A stretch of 44,807 nt of DNA. Source: Microbacterium testaceum (lineage in GTDB: Bacteria > Actinomycetota > Actinomycetes > Actinomycetales > Microbacteriaceae). Made by a program: the position numbers and the translations under genes. The notes below the pieces were generated by a model. It did no database searches, had not been told where the DNA came from, and saw only the letters and a list, made by a program, of their open reading frames with translations. The stretch's first letter is position 1; the number at the start of each line of letters is the position of its first letter. The stretch is taken from NCBI RefSeq assembly GCF_001476285.1, contig NZ_LDRU01000074.1:1-44807 (forward strand). The letters run 5' to 3'. Positions 13,683-22,850 of the stretch are shown here, in pieces.

Positions 13683-14132
13683 ATGGGCGAGCGCAGATTC
13701 GAGTGGGGCGGCCTGAGCGCCGACCGCGCCGATTACGTCACCGCGGCCGAGGCCCTGGCCATGCTCGAGGTCCTCGCCCTCGCCCACACCGACCTCGAGG
13801 TGACCACCGACCTTCGCGACGGGGCCGCGCATGCGCGTTTCGCCCGCGGGGCGCGCTGGGCGGTCGTCTCGACACCGGGATCGCGCTGGTTCTCGGTCGA
13901 GACCGACACCGGCCACCGTACTCAGCTCGTCGACGCCACCTCGTCGAAAGACGAGAGCGCTCGCCTCCTGGCCGTCTACGTCGACGTGGCCGAGGCGTAC
14001 GTCCGCGGCGATGCGGTCCCCGTCCCCGCGGGCATGTTCGGCGCGACGTCGGTGACGGTAGACGTCAACGGTCGAGCGGTCGTGCTGACCCCGTCTCTCG
14101 GCCGTCGCGTGCGGGCCCTGTTCGGCCGCTAG
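13683..14132 (+). CDS. Hypothetical protein (149 aa)
   Basis: Begins MGERRFEWGGLSADRADYVT and continues with an alternating helix/strand pattern: a helical segment (AAEALAMLEVLALAHTDLEV) followed by several strands (ARWAVVSTPGSRWFSVETDT). No membrane segment or signal peptide. The ATG at 13683 follows a strong GGGAGGG ribosome-binding site, and TACGCT at 13652-13657 is a candidate -10 box. The longer upstream frame runs antisense through the DUF5684 gene and is rejected. I do not recognise the family. Confidence 0.65.
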   Translation: MGERRFEWGGLSADRADYVTAAEALAMLEVLALAHTDLEVTTDLRDGAAHARFARGARWAVVSTPGSRWFSVETDTGHRTQLVDATSSKDESARLLAVYVDVAEAYVRGDAVPVPAGMFGATSVTVDVNGRAVVLTPSLGRRVRALFGR

Positions 14133-14215
14133 GCCCGGCCGCGCCCCCGGTCAAGCCTCTGCAGCGCCCGCGGCCTCCTTGCCAGGCTGGTTGCACACGC
14201 GACGAGAGGAATGCC

Positions 14216-14389
14216 ATGAGCGACCCCCAGAACTCCGCACCCGCCGACGACGCGGCCGACCTCGGCGACGACCCCACGGTCAAGCCGAGCCAGGAGAACG
14301 ACCCCGACGAGGCGTCGAAGGCCCCGACGAAGGACGACCCGAACGTCGACCACCAGGCGACGGGGATCGGCGTCATCGGCGACGAGTGA
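14216..14389 (+). CDS. Small acidic disordered protein (57 aa)
   Basis: Begins MSDPQNSAPADDAADLGDDP and ends DHQATGIGVIGDE. Nearly one third of residues are Asp or Glu, there is no hydrophobic core, and disorder is expected apart from a short hydrophobic C-terminal patch (GIGVIG). A GAGAGGA ribosome-binding site stands 5 bases before the ATG. It resembles the two other small acidic genes in the window in composition but not in alignable sequence. Function unknown. Confidence 0.6.
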   Translation: MSDPQNSAPADDAADLGDDPTVKPSQENDPDEASKAPTKDDPNVDHQATGIGVIGDE

Positions 14390-14490
14390 TCCGGATGCCG
14401 CGCCCCGGCGCCACGCGGGTCTTTCCGGCCCGGGGGCGTCGGGTGCGGTCGGCCCGGCCCGCGGCGTCGGGGGCGGTCGCGGCGCGGTGA

Positions 14491-14496
14491 TAACCT
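14491..14496 (+). promoter_or_regulatory. -10 box (TAACCT) for tRNA-Arg
   Basis: TAACCT fits TANNNT and ends 9 bases before the first base of the tRNA, so transcription would start within a few bases of the mature 5' end. The preceding 100 bp is extremely GC-rich and holds no clear -35. Confidence 0.4.
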
Positions 14497-14505
14497 TGAC
14501 CGTCC

Positions 14506-14578
14506 GCCTCCGTAGCTCAGGGGATAGAGCGTTGGTTTCCGGTACCAAAGGTCGCAGGTTCGATTCCTGTCGGGGGCA
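14506..14578 (+). tRNA. tRNA-Arg, anticodon CCG
   Basis: A complete cloverleaf. The acceptor stem is GCCTCCG with CGGGGGC (one G-U pair). The D-arm is GCTCAGGGGATAGAGC. The anticodon stem TTGGT/ACCAA encloses the loop TTCCGGT with anticodon CCG, reading codon CGG. The variable loop is AGGTC and the T-arm is GCAGGTTCGATTCCTGT (the TTCGATT loop). The discriminator base is A. CCA is not encoded directly after it (ACACCA follows). CGG is a well-used Arg codon in this GC-rich genome. Confidence 0.95.
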
Positions 14579-14588
14579 CACCAAGTAA

Positions 14589-14619
14589 GGCCGCGGTCGC
14601 TGATCGCGGCCTTCGTCGT
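14589..14619 (+). terminator. Terminator after tRNA-Arg
   Basis: GGCCGCG (14589-14595) and CGCGGCC (14605-14611) form a 7-bp perfect stem with a 9-nt loop, followed by the T-containing run TTCGTCGT. It begins 10 bases after the tRNA end. The rest of the gap to 14695 shows no further feature. Confidence 0.6.
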
Positions 14620-14695
14620 CTGCTGAGGCGTCGTCCAGCGCGGCACGAGAGTCGATTCACCCGTCCCCAGACTCGTTCTCACCAACCTGATCGGC

Positions 14696-15757
14696 TCAGG
14701 TCCAATACTCGATGAGTCCTTCGGCGCGCAGCTCGTCGAGAGTCGCACGCACGGCGCTGCGCGCGTCTCCGTCGGCCGGGTTGCCGTGCGCACGCACCGC
14801 GGCGACCACCAGGTCGTCGAGCGTCACACCGCTCGCCGTCCGCCAGAGCGTGGGGCCGATGCCGTCGAGGACGTGGACGGAACTCCCGCCCTCTCCGCTG
14901 CGTCGCAGCACGGCGAGCCGGCCGTCCGCGAGGGTGATGGCATCCAGAACCGGTGTCCGCGCGTAGCCCGCGGTGGCAGACACCGGGACGATCGTCAGGC
15001 GCTCGAACGTCGAGATCGCGTCGCGCGGGGGCGACGAGAGAAGGTCGCGGATCAGCGGAAGAGCGTCCTCTGCTTCGCGATAGCGCAGTCGGAGGGGTCC
15101 ACCGACGCTCTCGATGTGCCCGAGCAGCGTCGTCAGTGGTGCGTCGAGCTCGGAGAGGTAGCTGCATTGCGGGGCGATCGCGGCGATGGCATCCGTCATG
15201 TTCAGTGGCTCGAGTCCCGCGACGGCGGCGTCCTCGTCGCGGTCGAGGACGACGATCGCGTGCAGGCGCAGTGGCGTCGACGGCAGGTCGCGGAGGCCGA
15301 GACTCCTCGGCGGGAGCTGGTGTTTGGCTCCGGCGCCGACGATGACCGAGAGAGGTTTCCGGTACGGCAGCACGGTTCCGTCGGCGGTCACGCCGACGCT
15401 CTCGTCGGTGACGTAGGCGAACTCTCGCGCGAGGCGCGACATGAGCGTGGTCTTGCCCATGCCCGAACGCCCGGAGAAGAGCACGACCCTCCCGCGGTCG
15501 TCGGCGACGGCGCCTGCGTGGACCATCCAGAGCTCGCCGCGGCGTGCGGAGAGGGCGGCGAGCGTCACTCGGGTCGTGAGGTCGGCCGCGGCCGCGTCGA
15601 GGGGGAGATCCTCGCGGCATCGCACGACGGAGGCGGGTTCCGCCCTTCCGCTCATGCGAGCGCCCGACCAGCCTTCCGCGAGCAGATCGCGGTCGGTCGG
15701 CGAGAAGCCTGAGACATCGATCCGGACGGTGACCCCGAGCGCGTCGACGTCGAACAT
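14696..15757 (-). CDS. Orphan HprK-like P-loop protein with PqqD-like C-terminus (353 aa)
   Basis: The central region has a Walker A motif, FSGRSGMGKTT (residues ~95-104), followed by LAREFAYVTDESVGV. Preceded by ELWMVHAGAVADDRGRVVLF, this is the layout of the HPr kinase/phosphorylase C-terminal domain and the related proteins found beside lasso-peptide genes. The C-terminal ~80 residues (DGIGPTLWRTASGVTLDDLV, then the terminal DELRAEGLIEYW) look like a PqqD-type winged helix, which in RiPP pathways binds precursor peptides. No HPr, PTS, RiPP precursor, B1/B2 peptidase or cyclase gene is nearby. Kinase activity on a peptide or small molecule is plausible but unproven. The ATG at 15757 lacks a clear ribosome-binding site; a GTG 15 bp upstream is an alternative start. 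Confidence 0.6.
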   Translation of the reverse strand: MFDVDALGVTVRIDVSGFSPTDRDLLAEGWSGARMSGRAEPASVVRCREDLPLDAAAADLTTRVTLAALSARRGELWMVHAGAVADDRGRVVLFSGRSGMGKTTLMSRLAREFAYVTDESVGVTADGTVLPYRKPLSVIVGAGAKHQLPPRSLGLRDLPSTPLRLHAIVVLDRDEDAAVAGLEPLNMTDAIAAIAPQCSYLSELDAPLTTLLGHIESVGGPLRLRYREAEDALPLIRDLLSSPPRDAISTFERLTIVPVSATAGYARTPVLDAITLADGRLAVLRRSGEGGSSVHVLDGIGPTLWRTASGVTLDDLVVAAVRAHGNPADGDARSAVRATLDELRAEGLIEYWT

Positions 15758-15925
15758 GGTCAGGGGGCTCGGCACGGGCGTCAGTCTGTCCGCACCGCCG
15801 AGGCGCCCGAATCGTCGGGCGGTACGTCGCACGAGGGTGAAAACGCGCGAGGGGGCGTTGTCAAGACCTCTCCGCGATTCGGCCGGGCATTGGGATGCTG
15901 GGGGAACTCTTGAAAGGAGCCTGCC

Positions 15926-16180
15926 ATGAGCATCGGAGCCGGCATCGCGCTGTTCGTCATCGGCGCCATCCTCGCTTTCGCGGTGAACCTCCCGAACGAC
16001 TTCGTGAACCTCAGCATGATCGGCTACATCATGATGGGGGCGGGCGTCGTCGTCTTCCTCATCGGGATCGTGCTCCTCGTTCGTCGTCGGCAGACCGACA
16101 CGGTGACCCGCACCGAAGGAGTCGGGGGAGCGCAGGTCACGCGCTCGACGACGCGTTCCTCGAACGACGACCTCGTGTGA
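15926..16180 (+). CDS. DUF6458-like small membrane protein (84 aa)
   Basis: Two transmembrane helices are clear: IGAGIALFVIGAILAFAV and MIGYIMMGAGVVVFLIGIVL. They are joined by the short loop NLPNDFVNLS and followed by a basic RRRQT motif and a polar Thr/Ser-rich tail. The MSIGAGI start and GYIMMGAGVVVF segment match my memory of the DUF6458 family of actinobacteria. The ribosome-binding site GAAAGGAG lies 7 bases before the ATG. It ends 33 bp before the Ser/Thr kinase gene, so co-transcription is possible. Function unknown. Confidence 0.8.
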   Translation: MSIGAGIALFVIGAILAFAVNLPNDFVNLSMIGYIMMGAGVVVFLIGIVLLVRRRQTDTVTRTEGVGGAQVTRSTTRSSNDDLV

Positions 16181-16213
16181 GACCCTCGGGGTCCCCGCCC
16201 CGAGAGAGCCAAG

Positions 16214-17353
16214 ATGACCGAATCGATTCCCACTGCGCCTTACGACGCGTCCGCCGAGGACCTTTTCGACGGCCGCTACCGCCTGGGACGCGTCCTCGGA
16301 CAGGGTGGTTACGCCCGCGTCTATGAAGCGGTCGACACGTCGCTCGGCCGCACCGTCGCCCTCAAGGTGATTGAGGGCGAGGGAGCAGACCCCTCGGATG
16401 CCGCGCGCGTGCGCTCCGAGATCCGCCTGCTCGCGTCGCTGTCGCACCCCTCACTCGTCACCCTCTACGACGCGCGCCTGGCGGCGACTCCCGCGTACCT
16501 GTCGATGGAGCTCATCGCCGGTCCTACCCTCACCGATCTCATCGCCCGCGGACCGATGTCGGCCGAAGACGTCGCCCGCACCGGCGTCGAGATCGCCGAG
16601 GCGTTCGCGGTGATCCACGCGCGCGGGATCGTGCACCGCGACGTCAAGCCGTCGAACATCCTCATCCGCCCCGGCGCCCACTCCGGAGAGAAGCCGCGAG
16701 CCACGCTCGCCGACTTCGGCATCGCCTCGCTGGTGGGCGCCACGCGCGTGACCCGCGCCGAGACGGTCGTCGGCACGGCCGCCTACCTGAGTCCCGAACA
16801 GGCGCGCGGAATGCCGGCTGCACCGGCCAGCGACGTCTACTCCCTCGGGCTCGTGCTGCTGGAAGCCCTGACCGGCACGCGCCCCTTCGCGGGGCGGACG
16901 CCGCATGAAGCGCTCGCCGCACGTCTCGTCGCGGCGCCGGAGATCCCCGCGCGAATCCCCGACGCGTGGCGCGACGTCCTCGAGCGGATGACGGCGGTGG
17001 ATCCCGCCGAGCGCCCGGATGCCGCCGGCCTCATCGTCGCTCTCCGCTCCCTGTCCGAGGTGCCGGTGCCCGCCGATGTCCGGACAGCGGTCTCCGGGAC
17101 GACGGGCGAGTCGCCCACCCGGGTCCTGCCGCAGGAGCCCGCGCCCACGCGCGTCCTCGACAAGCCGCGGCGGCGGATCTCGCGCCGCGCCGCGATCGTG
17201 GCATCCGTCATCGCCGTCCTCCTCGTCGGCGGCGGCACGGCGACCGCTGTCGCGCTGAGCGGGTCATCCGCGAGCGCCGCGCCGGATTTGCCCGCGCTGC
17301 CCTCGCCGCTCGATCAGCATCTCGGCGACCTGTGGACGGAGGTCGGACCGTGA
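16214..17353 (+). CDS. PknB-type Ser/Thr protein kinase (379 aa)
   Basis: A membrane-anchored eukaryotic-type kinase. It carries the glycine loop GQGGYARV (29-36), catalytic Lys51, the HRDVKPSN catalytic loop (141-148), DFG (167-169), an activation segment GTAAYLSPEQARG and SDVYSLGLVLLEALTG. After the kinase domain (to about residue 285) comes a Pro/Thr-rich juxtamembrane linker. It leads to an RRR-flanked single transmembrane helix (AAIVASVIAVLLVGGGTATA) and a short extracellular tail. No PASTA repeats are present, so it is not a muropeptide-sensing PknB. The GTGA overlap with the following lipoprotein gene suggests that the lipoprotein is its sensor partner or product-linked protein. Confidence 0.9.
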   Translation: MTESIPTAPYDASAEDLFDGRYRLGRVLGQGGYARVYEAVDTSLGRTVALKVIEGEGADPSDAARVRSEIRLLASLSHPSLVTLYDARLAATPAYLSMELIAGPTLTDLIARGPMSAEDVARTGVEIAEAFAVIHARGIVHRDVKPSNILIRPGAHSGEKPRATLADFGIASLVGATRVTRAETVVGTAAYLSPEQARGMPAAPASDVYSLGLVLLEALTGTRPFAGRTPHEALAARLVAAPEIPARIPDAWRDVLERMTAVDPAERPDAAGLIVALRSLSEVPVPADVRTAVSGTTGESPTRVLPQEPAPTRVLDKPRRRISRRAAIVASVIAVLLVGGGTATAVALSGSSASAAPDLPALPSPLDQHLGDLWTEVGP

Positions 17354-17838
17354 GGCGCCGCACGCTCCCCGTGGTCGGGGTCCTGGTCGCGATGACCGTT
17401 GCGCTCGCCGGGTGCACGCCGCCGGCCACCGAGCCGACCGCGTGGCAGAGCACCGTTCGCACCGTCGCCGATCAGGCCTCGGCCGGGGACTATGCATCCG
17501 CCCTCGCCACTCTCGACGCGCTCGAGGCGGAGGTGACGGCCCGTCGTGATGCCGGCGAGCTGTCTGCCGAGGGCGCCACAGCGATCCTCGACAGGATCGC
17601 GACCGTCCGCGCCGACCTGACGTCGCTGGTACCCACGCCCACGCCGACGCCGGAGGCAACACCCGAGGACCAGCCGACCATCTCGGACGACGGGTCATCG
17701 GACGACGGGTCATCGGACGACGAAGTGCCCGCGAATCCGGGCGAGCAGGGCCCGGGCGACAACGGCAAGGGCAAGGGGCCGGGCAAGGACGATCAGGGTC
17801 CGGGAGCCGGGGGAGGCCCCGGCAAGAAAGACGGCTGA
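17350..17838 (+). CDS. Lipoprotein coupled to the Ser/Thr kinase (162 aa)
   Basis: The GTG at 17350 overlaps the kinase stop by 4 bp. A lipoprotein signal peptide is clear: MRRRTLPVVGVLVAMTVALA followed by the lipobox LAGC, with the acylated cysteine at position 22. The mature part has a helical domain (residues ~30-95) and then a Thr-Pro stretch. The tail is Asp/Ser- and Gly/Lys-rich and includes tandem SSDDG units and GKGKGPGKDDQGPG. The disordered, charged tail probably spans or binds the cell wall. The same arrangement (membrane kinase then lipoprotein) suggests a sensing pair at the cell surface; this is inferred from context. Confidence 0.8.
   Translation: MRRRTLPVVGVLVAMTVALAGCTPPATEPTAWQSTVRTVADQASAGDYASALATLDALEAEVTARRDAGELSAEGATAILDRIATVRADLTSLVPTPTPTPEATPEDQPTISDDGSSDDGSSDDEVPANPGEQGPGDNGKGKGPGKDDQGPGAGGGPGKKDG
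17686..17715. repeat. Two perfect 15-bp tandem repeats in the lipoprotein gene
   Basis: GACGACGGGTCATCG occurs at 17686-17700 and again at 17701-17715, with a partial third copy (GACGACGA) after it. It encodes DDGSS units in the disordered tail. Copy-number change would keep the reading frame. Confidence 0.7.
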
Positions 17839-17894
17839 CGGGGTCTTCCCGCGCCGCGGGCCGAACCACCCCCGCGGCGTGCGAGGATTGCTCG

Positions 17895-18704
17895 GTGCCG
17901 CGCCGGGTGACCGCTGAACTCGACCTCGATCTGGGGGCGTCCGTCGACCTCATCTTCCAGATCACCGCCGCGCAGGGCGTGCCCCTCGCGAGCGAGAACC
18001 TGACCTTCTCGCAGGGTGATCGCCTCTATACCCCGACCGAGATCGTCGACCAGTCCGGCAGCCGTCTGCACAGGCTCACCGCCGAGCAGGGGCCGCTCTC
18101 GGTACGGTACGACGCGGTCGTGCAGGGGCCGTCGCAGACTCCGCGCACGAGCGACCTCGAGACGATCACCTACCTCCGCCCCAGTCGCTACTGCCAGTCC
18201 GACGAGGTGTTCGCGCAGGCGCGGCGGCAGTTCCGCGGACTCGCCGGGGCAGACCTCCTCGCCGCGGTCTCGAACTTCGTCGCGACGACGGTGACCTACA
18301 CCCCCGGCCTCAGCCTCGGTACCGACAGCGCGGTGACCACGCTCATGACCGGTCAGGGAGTGTGTCGCGACTACGCGCACGTCGTGATCGCCCTGCTGCG
18401 CGCGATGGACATGCCCGCGCGCTATGCGGCGTGCTTCGCCCCCGGGCTCGAGCCGATGGACTTCCACGCGGTCGCCGAGGCGTACCTCGACGGTGCGTGG
18501 TACGTCGTCGACGCGACCCGCCTCGCCGACCGCCGCTCGCTCGTCCGGATCGCAACGGGCCGTGACGCCGCCGACTGCGCCTTCCTCAGCTATCACGGCG
18601 GATACGTCGGTCTCGAGCGCATGCACGTCGACGCGGTCCTCGAGAACGAGACCCCGGATGCCACGGCCCCCGACGACCACGAAGCGCTGGTGCAGATCGC
18701 CTGA
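17895..18704 (+). CDS. Transglutaminase-like family protein (269 aa)
   Basis: A cytoplasmic transglutaminase-fold protein. The N-terminal ~120 residues are beta-rich (VTAELDLDLGASVDLIFQIT), as in the bacterial N-terminal domain that precedes transglutaminase cores. The core shows the Cys-His-Asp triad in GVCRDYAHVV (Cys), DFHAVAEAYL (His) and WYVVDATRL (Asp). No signal peptide or membrane segment is present. Such proteins are probably amidases or peptidases rather than true cross-linkers. The GTG at 17895 is the annotated start; a second GTG 12 bp downstream is possible. It stands alone, 56 bp after the lipoprotein gene. Confidence 0.85.
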   Translation: MPRRVTAELDLDLGASVDLIFQITAAQGVPLASENLTFSQGDRLYTPTEIVDQSGSRLHRLTAEQGPLSVRYDAVVQGPSQTPRTSDLETITYLRPSRYCQSDEVFAQARRQFRGLAGADLLAAVSNFVATTVTYTPGLSLGTDSAVTTLMTGQGVCRDYAHVVIALLRAMDMPARYAACFAPGLEPMDFHAVAEAYLDGAWYVVDATRLADRRSLVRIATGRDAADCAFLSYHGGYVGLERMHVDAVLENETPDATAPDDHEALVQIA

Positions 18705-18835
18705 CGCACGTCGCCGCCCCGCCGTGGCCCGTATGCATGACCAGTGCGGTCGCGGCCGTCCCACCAGCCACACCGAGTGACATCCGCCCCACGGGTCATG
18801 CAGATGGACCGGCGAGAGGAGCGGGCCGCGCCGCC

Positions 18836-18841
18836 TAGAAT
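18836..18841 (+). promoter_or_regulatory. -10 box (TAGAAT) for argS
   Basis: TAGAAT lies 9 nt before the ATG at 18851, so the mRNA leader would be at most a few bases. No strong ribosome-binding site is present (only CAGGG). The remaining 130 bp back to the transglutaminase gene shows nothing else I can support. Confidence 0.4.
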
Positions 18842-18850
18842 TGCAGGGCT

Positions 18851-20515
<1,665 letters not shown>

Positions 20516-20518
20516 CGG

Positions 20519-21292
20519 ATGACGGATGCCACGGCTCCCACGCCGCGCAAGAACGGCCGGTGGATCGCGATCCTCATCGTGGTCGTCGTCCTGGTGGCGG
20601 GCGCCGCGGTGGCGGCGGAGTTCATCGCCCGGTCGGTCGTCTCGAACACCGTCCGTTCGCTCGTCGTGGAGAAGATCGGCCTCCCCGACGACCAGGATGT
20701 CGACGTGGAGCTCGGTGGGGTCGTCCTGCCTCAACTGCTCGCCGGCCGCCTCGACGACGTGACGATCACCTCGGACGATGTGACCCTGGGTCCCATCACC
20801 GGTGACGTGCGCGCCGAGATGACGGGCGTCCCGGTGTCGGGCGGAGGCGCCGCCGACGAGGGGACCGCGTCGATCCGCCTCGACGAGCAGCAGCTGCGCA
20901 CGCTCCTCGCGCAGATCCCCGACTTCCCCTCCGGGACGGTCGCGATGGCCGCCCCCGATCTGACCTTCACGAACGAGCTGTCGGTGTTCGGAGTGGGCAT
21001 CCCGGTCGGAGTGTCCGTGACGCCGGGTGCGTCGAACGGAGACCTCACGCTCACTCCGACCGGTTTCCAGCTCGGCGGGAACAGCATCGACGCCGACACC
21101 CTCCGGGCGCAGTTCGGGGGAGTGGCCGATGTGGTGCTTCGCTCGCAGAGCCTCTGCTTCGCCGACCGCCTTCCCGCGGCGCTCACCCTGACCTCGGCGA
21201 CCGTCCAGGGTCAGAACCTCGTCGCGTCGTTCGACATCGACGGTGGGGTGCTGAACGATCCGGCACTCCAGCGCGACGGCTCCTGCGGATAG
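20519..21292 (+). CDS. DUF2993 (LmeA-like) membrane-anchored protein (257 aa)
   Basis: Residues ~14-36 form a single hydrophobic anchor (WIAILIVVVVLVAGAAVAAE) after a basic N-terminus. The rest is extracytoplasmic and beta-rich with the DUF2993 pattern: VVLPQLLAGRLDDVTITSDD, then VRAEMTGVPV and GNSIDADTLRAQFG. DUF2993 includes mycobacterial LmeA, a phospholipid-binding envelope protein needed for mannan elongation. A role in handling envelope lipids is inferred from that family. The ATG at 20519 is 3 bp after the argS stop, so it is probably co-transcribed with argS. Confidence 0.8.
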   Translation: MTDATAPTPRKNGRWIAILIVVVVLVAGAAVAAEFIARSVVSNTVRSLVVEKIGLPDDQDVDVELGGVVLPQLLAGRLDDVTITSDDVTLGPITGDVRAEMTGVPVSGGGAADEGTASIRLDEQQLRTLLAQIPDFPSGTVAMAAPDLTFTNELSVFGVGIPVGVSVTPGASNGDLTLTPTGFQLGGNSIDADTLRAQFGGVADVVLRSQSLCFADRLPAALTLTSATVQGQNLVASFDIDGGVLNDPALQRDGSCG

Positions 21293-21324
21293 GGCGCGGG
21301 AAGGGAGCGGCATACGCCGTGCCC

Positions 21325-21330
21325 TAGACT
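21325..21330 (+). promoter_or_regulatory. -10 box (TAGACT) for the lysA operon
   Basis: TAGACT fits the TANNNT class and stands 89 nt before the lysA GTG, leaving a leader of about 80 nt. A second TAGGGCT just downstream (21333-21339) is less well spaced. No clear -35. Confidence 0.4.
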
Positions 21331-21335
21331 GCTAG

Positions 21336-21373
21336 GGCTGCCCGCCGCGTGACTCTCCGCGGGGGCGGCAGCC
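21336..21373 (+). promoter_or_regulatory. Stable stem-loop in the lysA leader
   Basis: GGCTGCC (21336-21342) pairs with GGCAGCC (21367-21373), and CCGCG (21345-21349) with CGCGG (21358-21362), separated by a small internal loop and closed by an 8-nt apical loop. It sits at the very start of the predicted lysA mRNA. It does not match the lysine riboswitch and no T-tract follows, so it may stabilise the transcript or be a protein-binding site. Confidence 0.4.
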
Positions 21374-21419
21374 GTGATCCGCGGCCGTCGCGTCGCCGCA
21401 AAACCCGATTGGTCCCTCT

Positions 21420-22850
21420 GTGTCCGCCTCGCACTCCGCGCTCGTGCCCGAGTGGCTCACCGCCCCGGCCGATGCGAACGAGCTCGTCGCTCCCGTCTGG
21501 CCCGCGTCCGCCCGTCGCCGCGACGATGGTTCCGTCGAGGTCGGCGGCGTCTCGGTGTTCGACCTCCGTGATCGTTTCGGCACCCCGCTCTACGTCCTCG
21601 ATGAGGACGAGGTGCGCGCGCACGCCCGCCGCGCCCGCGCCGCGTTCGAATCCGCGGCGGCTCGTCATGGCATCCGCTCCCGCGTGTACTACGCGGGCAA
21701 GGCCTTCCTCTCGACCGAAGTCGTCCGCTGGGTCGTCGACGAGGGACTCGCCGTCGACGTGTGCACCCGCGGCGAGCTCGAGGTCGCCCTCGCGGGCGGC
21801 GCGGACCCCGCGCGCCTCGGCTTCCACGGCAACAACAAGAGCGTCGCCGAGCTGGAGCGTGCCGTCGAGGTCGGCATCGGCTCCGTCGTCGTCGACAGCC
21901 CGATCGAGATCGAGCGTCTCGCCGCGATCGCGGATCGTCGCGGCGCCGTCCAGTCGGTGCTCGTCCGCGTGCGCACCGGCGTCCACGCCGAGACCCACGC
22001 GTTCCTCGCGACCGCGCACGAAGACCAGAAGTTCGGCTTCTCGCTCGAGGGTGCCGCCGAGGCGGTCGCCCGTATCCGCGAGCTGCCGAGCCTGCGCTTC
22101 GTGGGCCTGCACGCCCACATCGGGTCGCAGATCTTCGACTCCTCCGGCTTCCGTGAGTCGGCGGCACGTCTGGTCGACCTGCACGCCGACCTGCTCGCCG
22201 GGGGAGAGATCCCCGTGCTCAACGTCGGCGGAGGCTTCGGCATCTCGTACACCTCGGTCGACGACCCGAAGCCCATCGAAGAGATCGCCGACGGCATCCT
22301 GGATGCCATCGCCGACGAGTGCGCGGTGCGCGGCATCCCGATGCCCGACGTCGCCACCGAGCCCGGCCGTGTCATCGTCGGCCAGGCCGGTGTCACGCTC
22401 TACGAGGTGGGCACGGTCAAGACCGTCACCGCCGCCGAGAACCTCGAGCGCACCTACGTCAGCGTCGACGGCGGGATGAGCGACAACGCCCGCCCGGCCC
22501 TCTACGGCGCCGACTTCTCGGCGCGGATCGTCTCGCGGACGAGCTCCGAGACCCCCGCACTGTCGCGCGTGGTCGGCCGGCACTGCGAGTCGGGCGACAT
22601 CGTCGTGGATGCCGAGTACCTCCCCGCAGATGTGACTCCGGGCGATCTGCTCGCGGTGCCCGCCACCGGTGCGTACTGCTTCTCGCTCGCGAGCAACTAC
22701 AACTACACGCCGCGCCCGCCCGTCGTCGCGGTCCGTGACGGCAGCGCCCGCGTGATCGTGCGCGGCGAGACCATCGACGACCTACTTTCGCGAGACGCCG
22801 GCATCCCGGCATCCGATCCGACCGATACACCCCACGGAGACACCGAATGA
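21420..22850 (+). CDS. lysA: Diaminopimelate decarboxylase (476 aa)
   Basis: The last step of lysine synthesis, meso-diaminopimelate to L-lysine plus CO2, using PLP. The Schiff-base lysine is K94 in YYAGKAF. Other landmarks are HGNNKS, LHAHIGSQIF, the glycine-rich phosphate loop NVGGGFGISY and the cysteine region GRHCESGD that completes the neighbouring active site in the dimer. An N-terminal extension of ~45 residues (EWLTAPADANELVAPVWPAS) is typical of actinobacterial LysA. It starts at a GTG with no strong ribosome-binding site (TTGGTCCCTCT before it). Its stop overlaps hom (ATGA), so Lys and Thr branches are expressed together. Confidence 0.97.
   Translation: MSASHSALVPEWLTAPADANELVAPVWPASARRRDDGSVEVGGVSVFDLRDRFGTPLYVLDEDEVRAHARRARAAFESAAARHGIRSRVYYAGKAFLSTEVVRWVVDEGLAVDVCTRGELEVALAGGADPARLGFHGNNKSVAELERAVEVGIGSVVVDSPIEIERLAAIADRRGAVQSVLVRVRTGVHAETHAFLATAHEDQKFGFSLEGAAEAVARIRELPSLRFVGLHAHIGSQIFDSSGFRESAARLVDLHADLLAGGEIPVLNVGGGFGISYTSVDDPKPIEEIADGILDAIADECAVRGIPMPDVATEPGRVIVGQAGVTLYEVGTVKTVTAAENLERTYVSVDGGMSDNARPALYGADFSARIVSRTSSETPALSRVVGRHCESGDIVVDAEYLPADVTPGDLLAVPATGAYCFSLASNYNYTPRPPVVAVRDGSARVIVRGETIDDLLSRDAGIPASDPTDTPHGDTE

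Noticed and set aside
14506..14583. tRNA gene as an integration site for a mobile element
   Set aside because: No duplicated tRNA 3' end, integrase or composition change is visible on either side.
21325..21419. Lysine riboswitch upstream of lysA
   Set aside because: The leader is only about 90 nt and lacks the conserved multi-helix core; only one stem-loop is seen.
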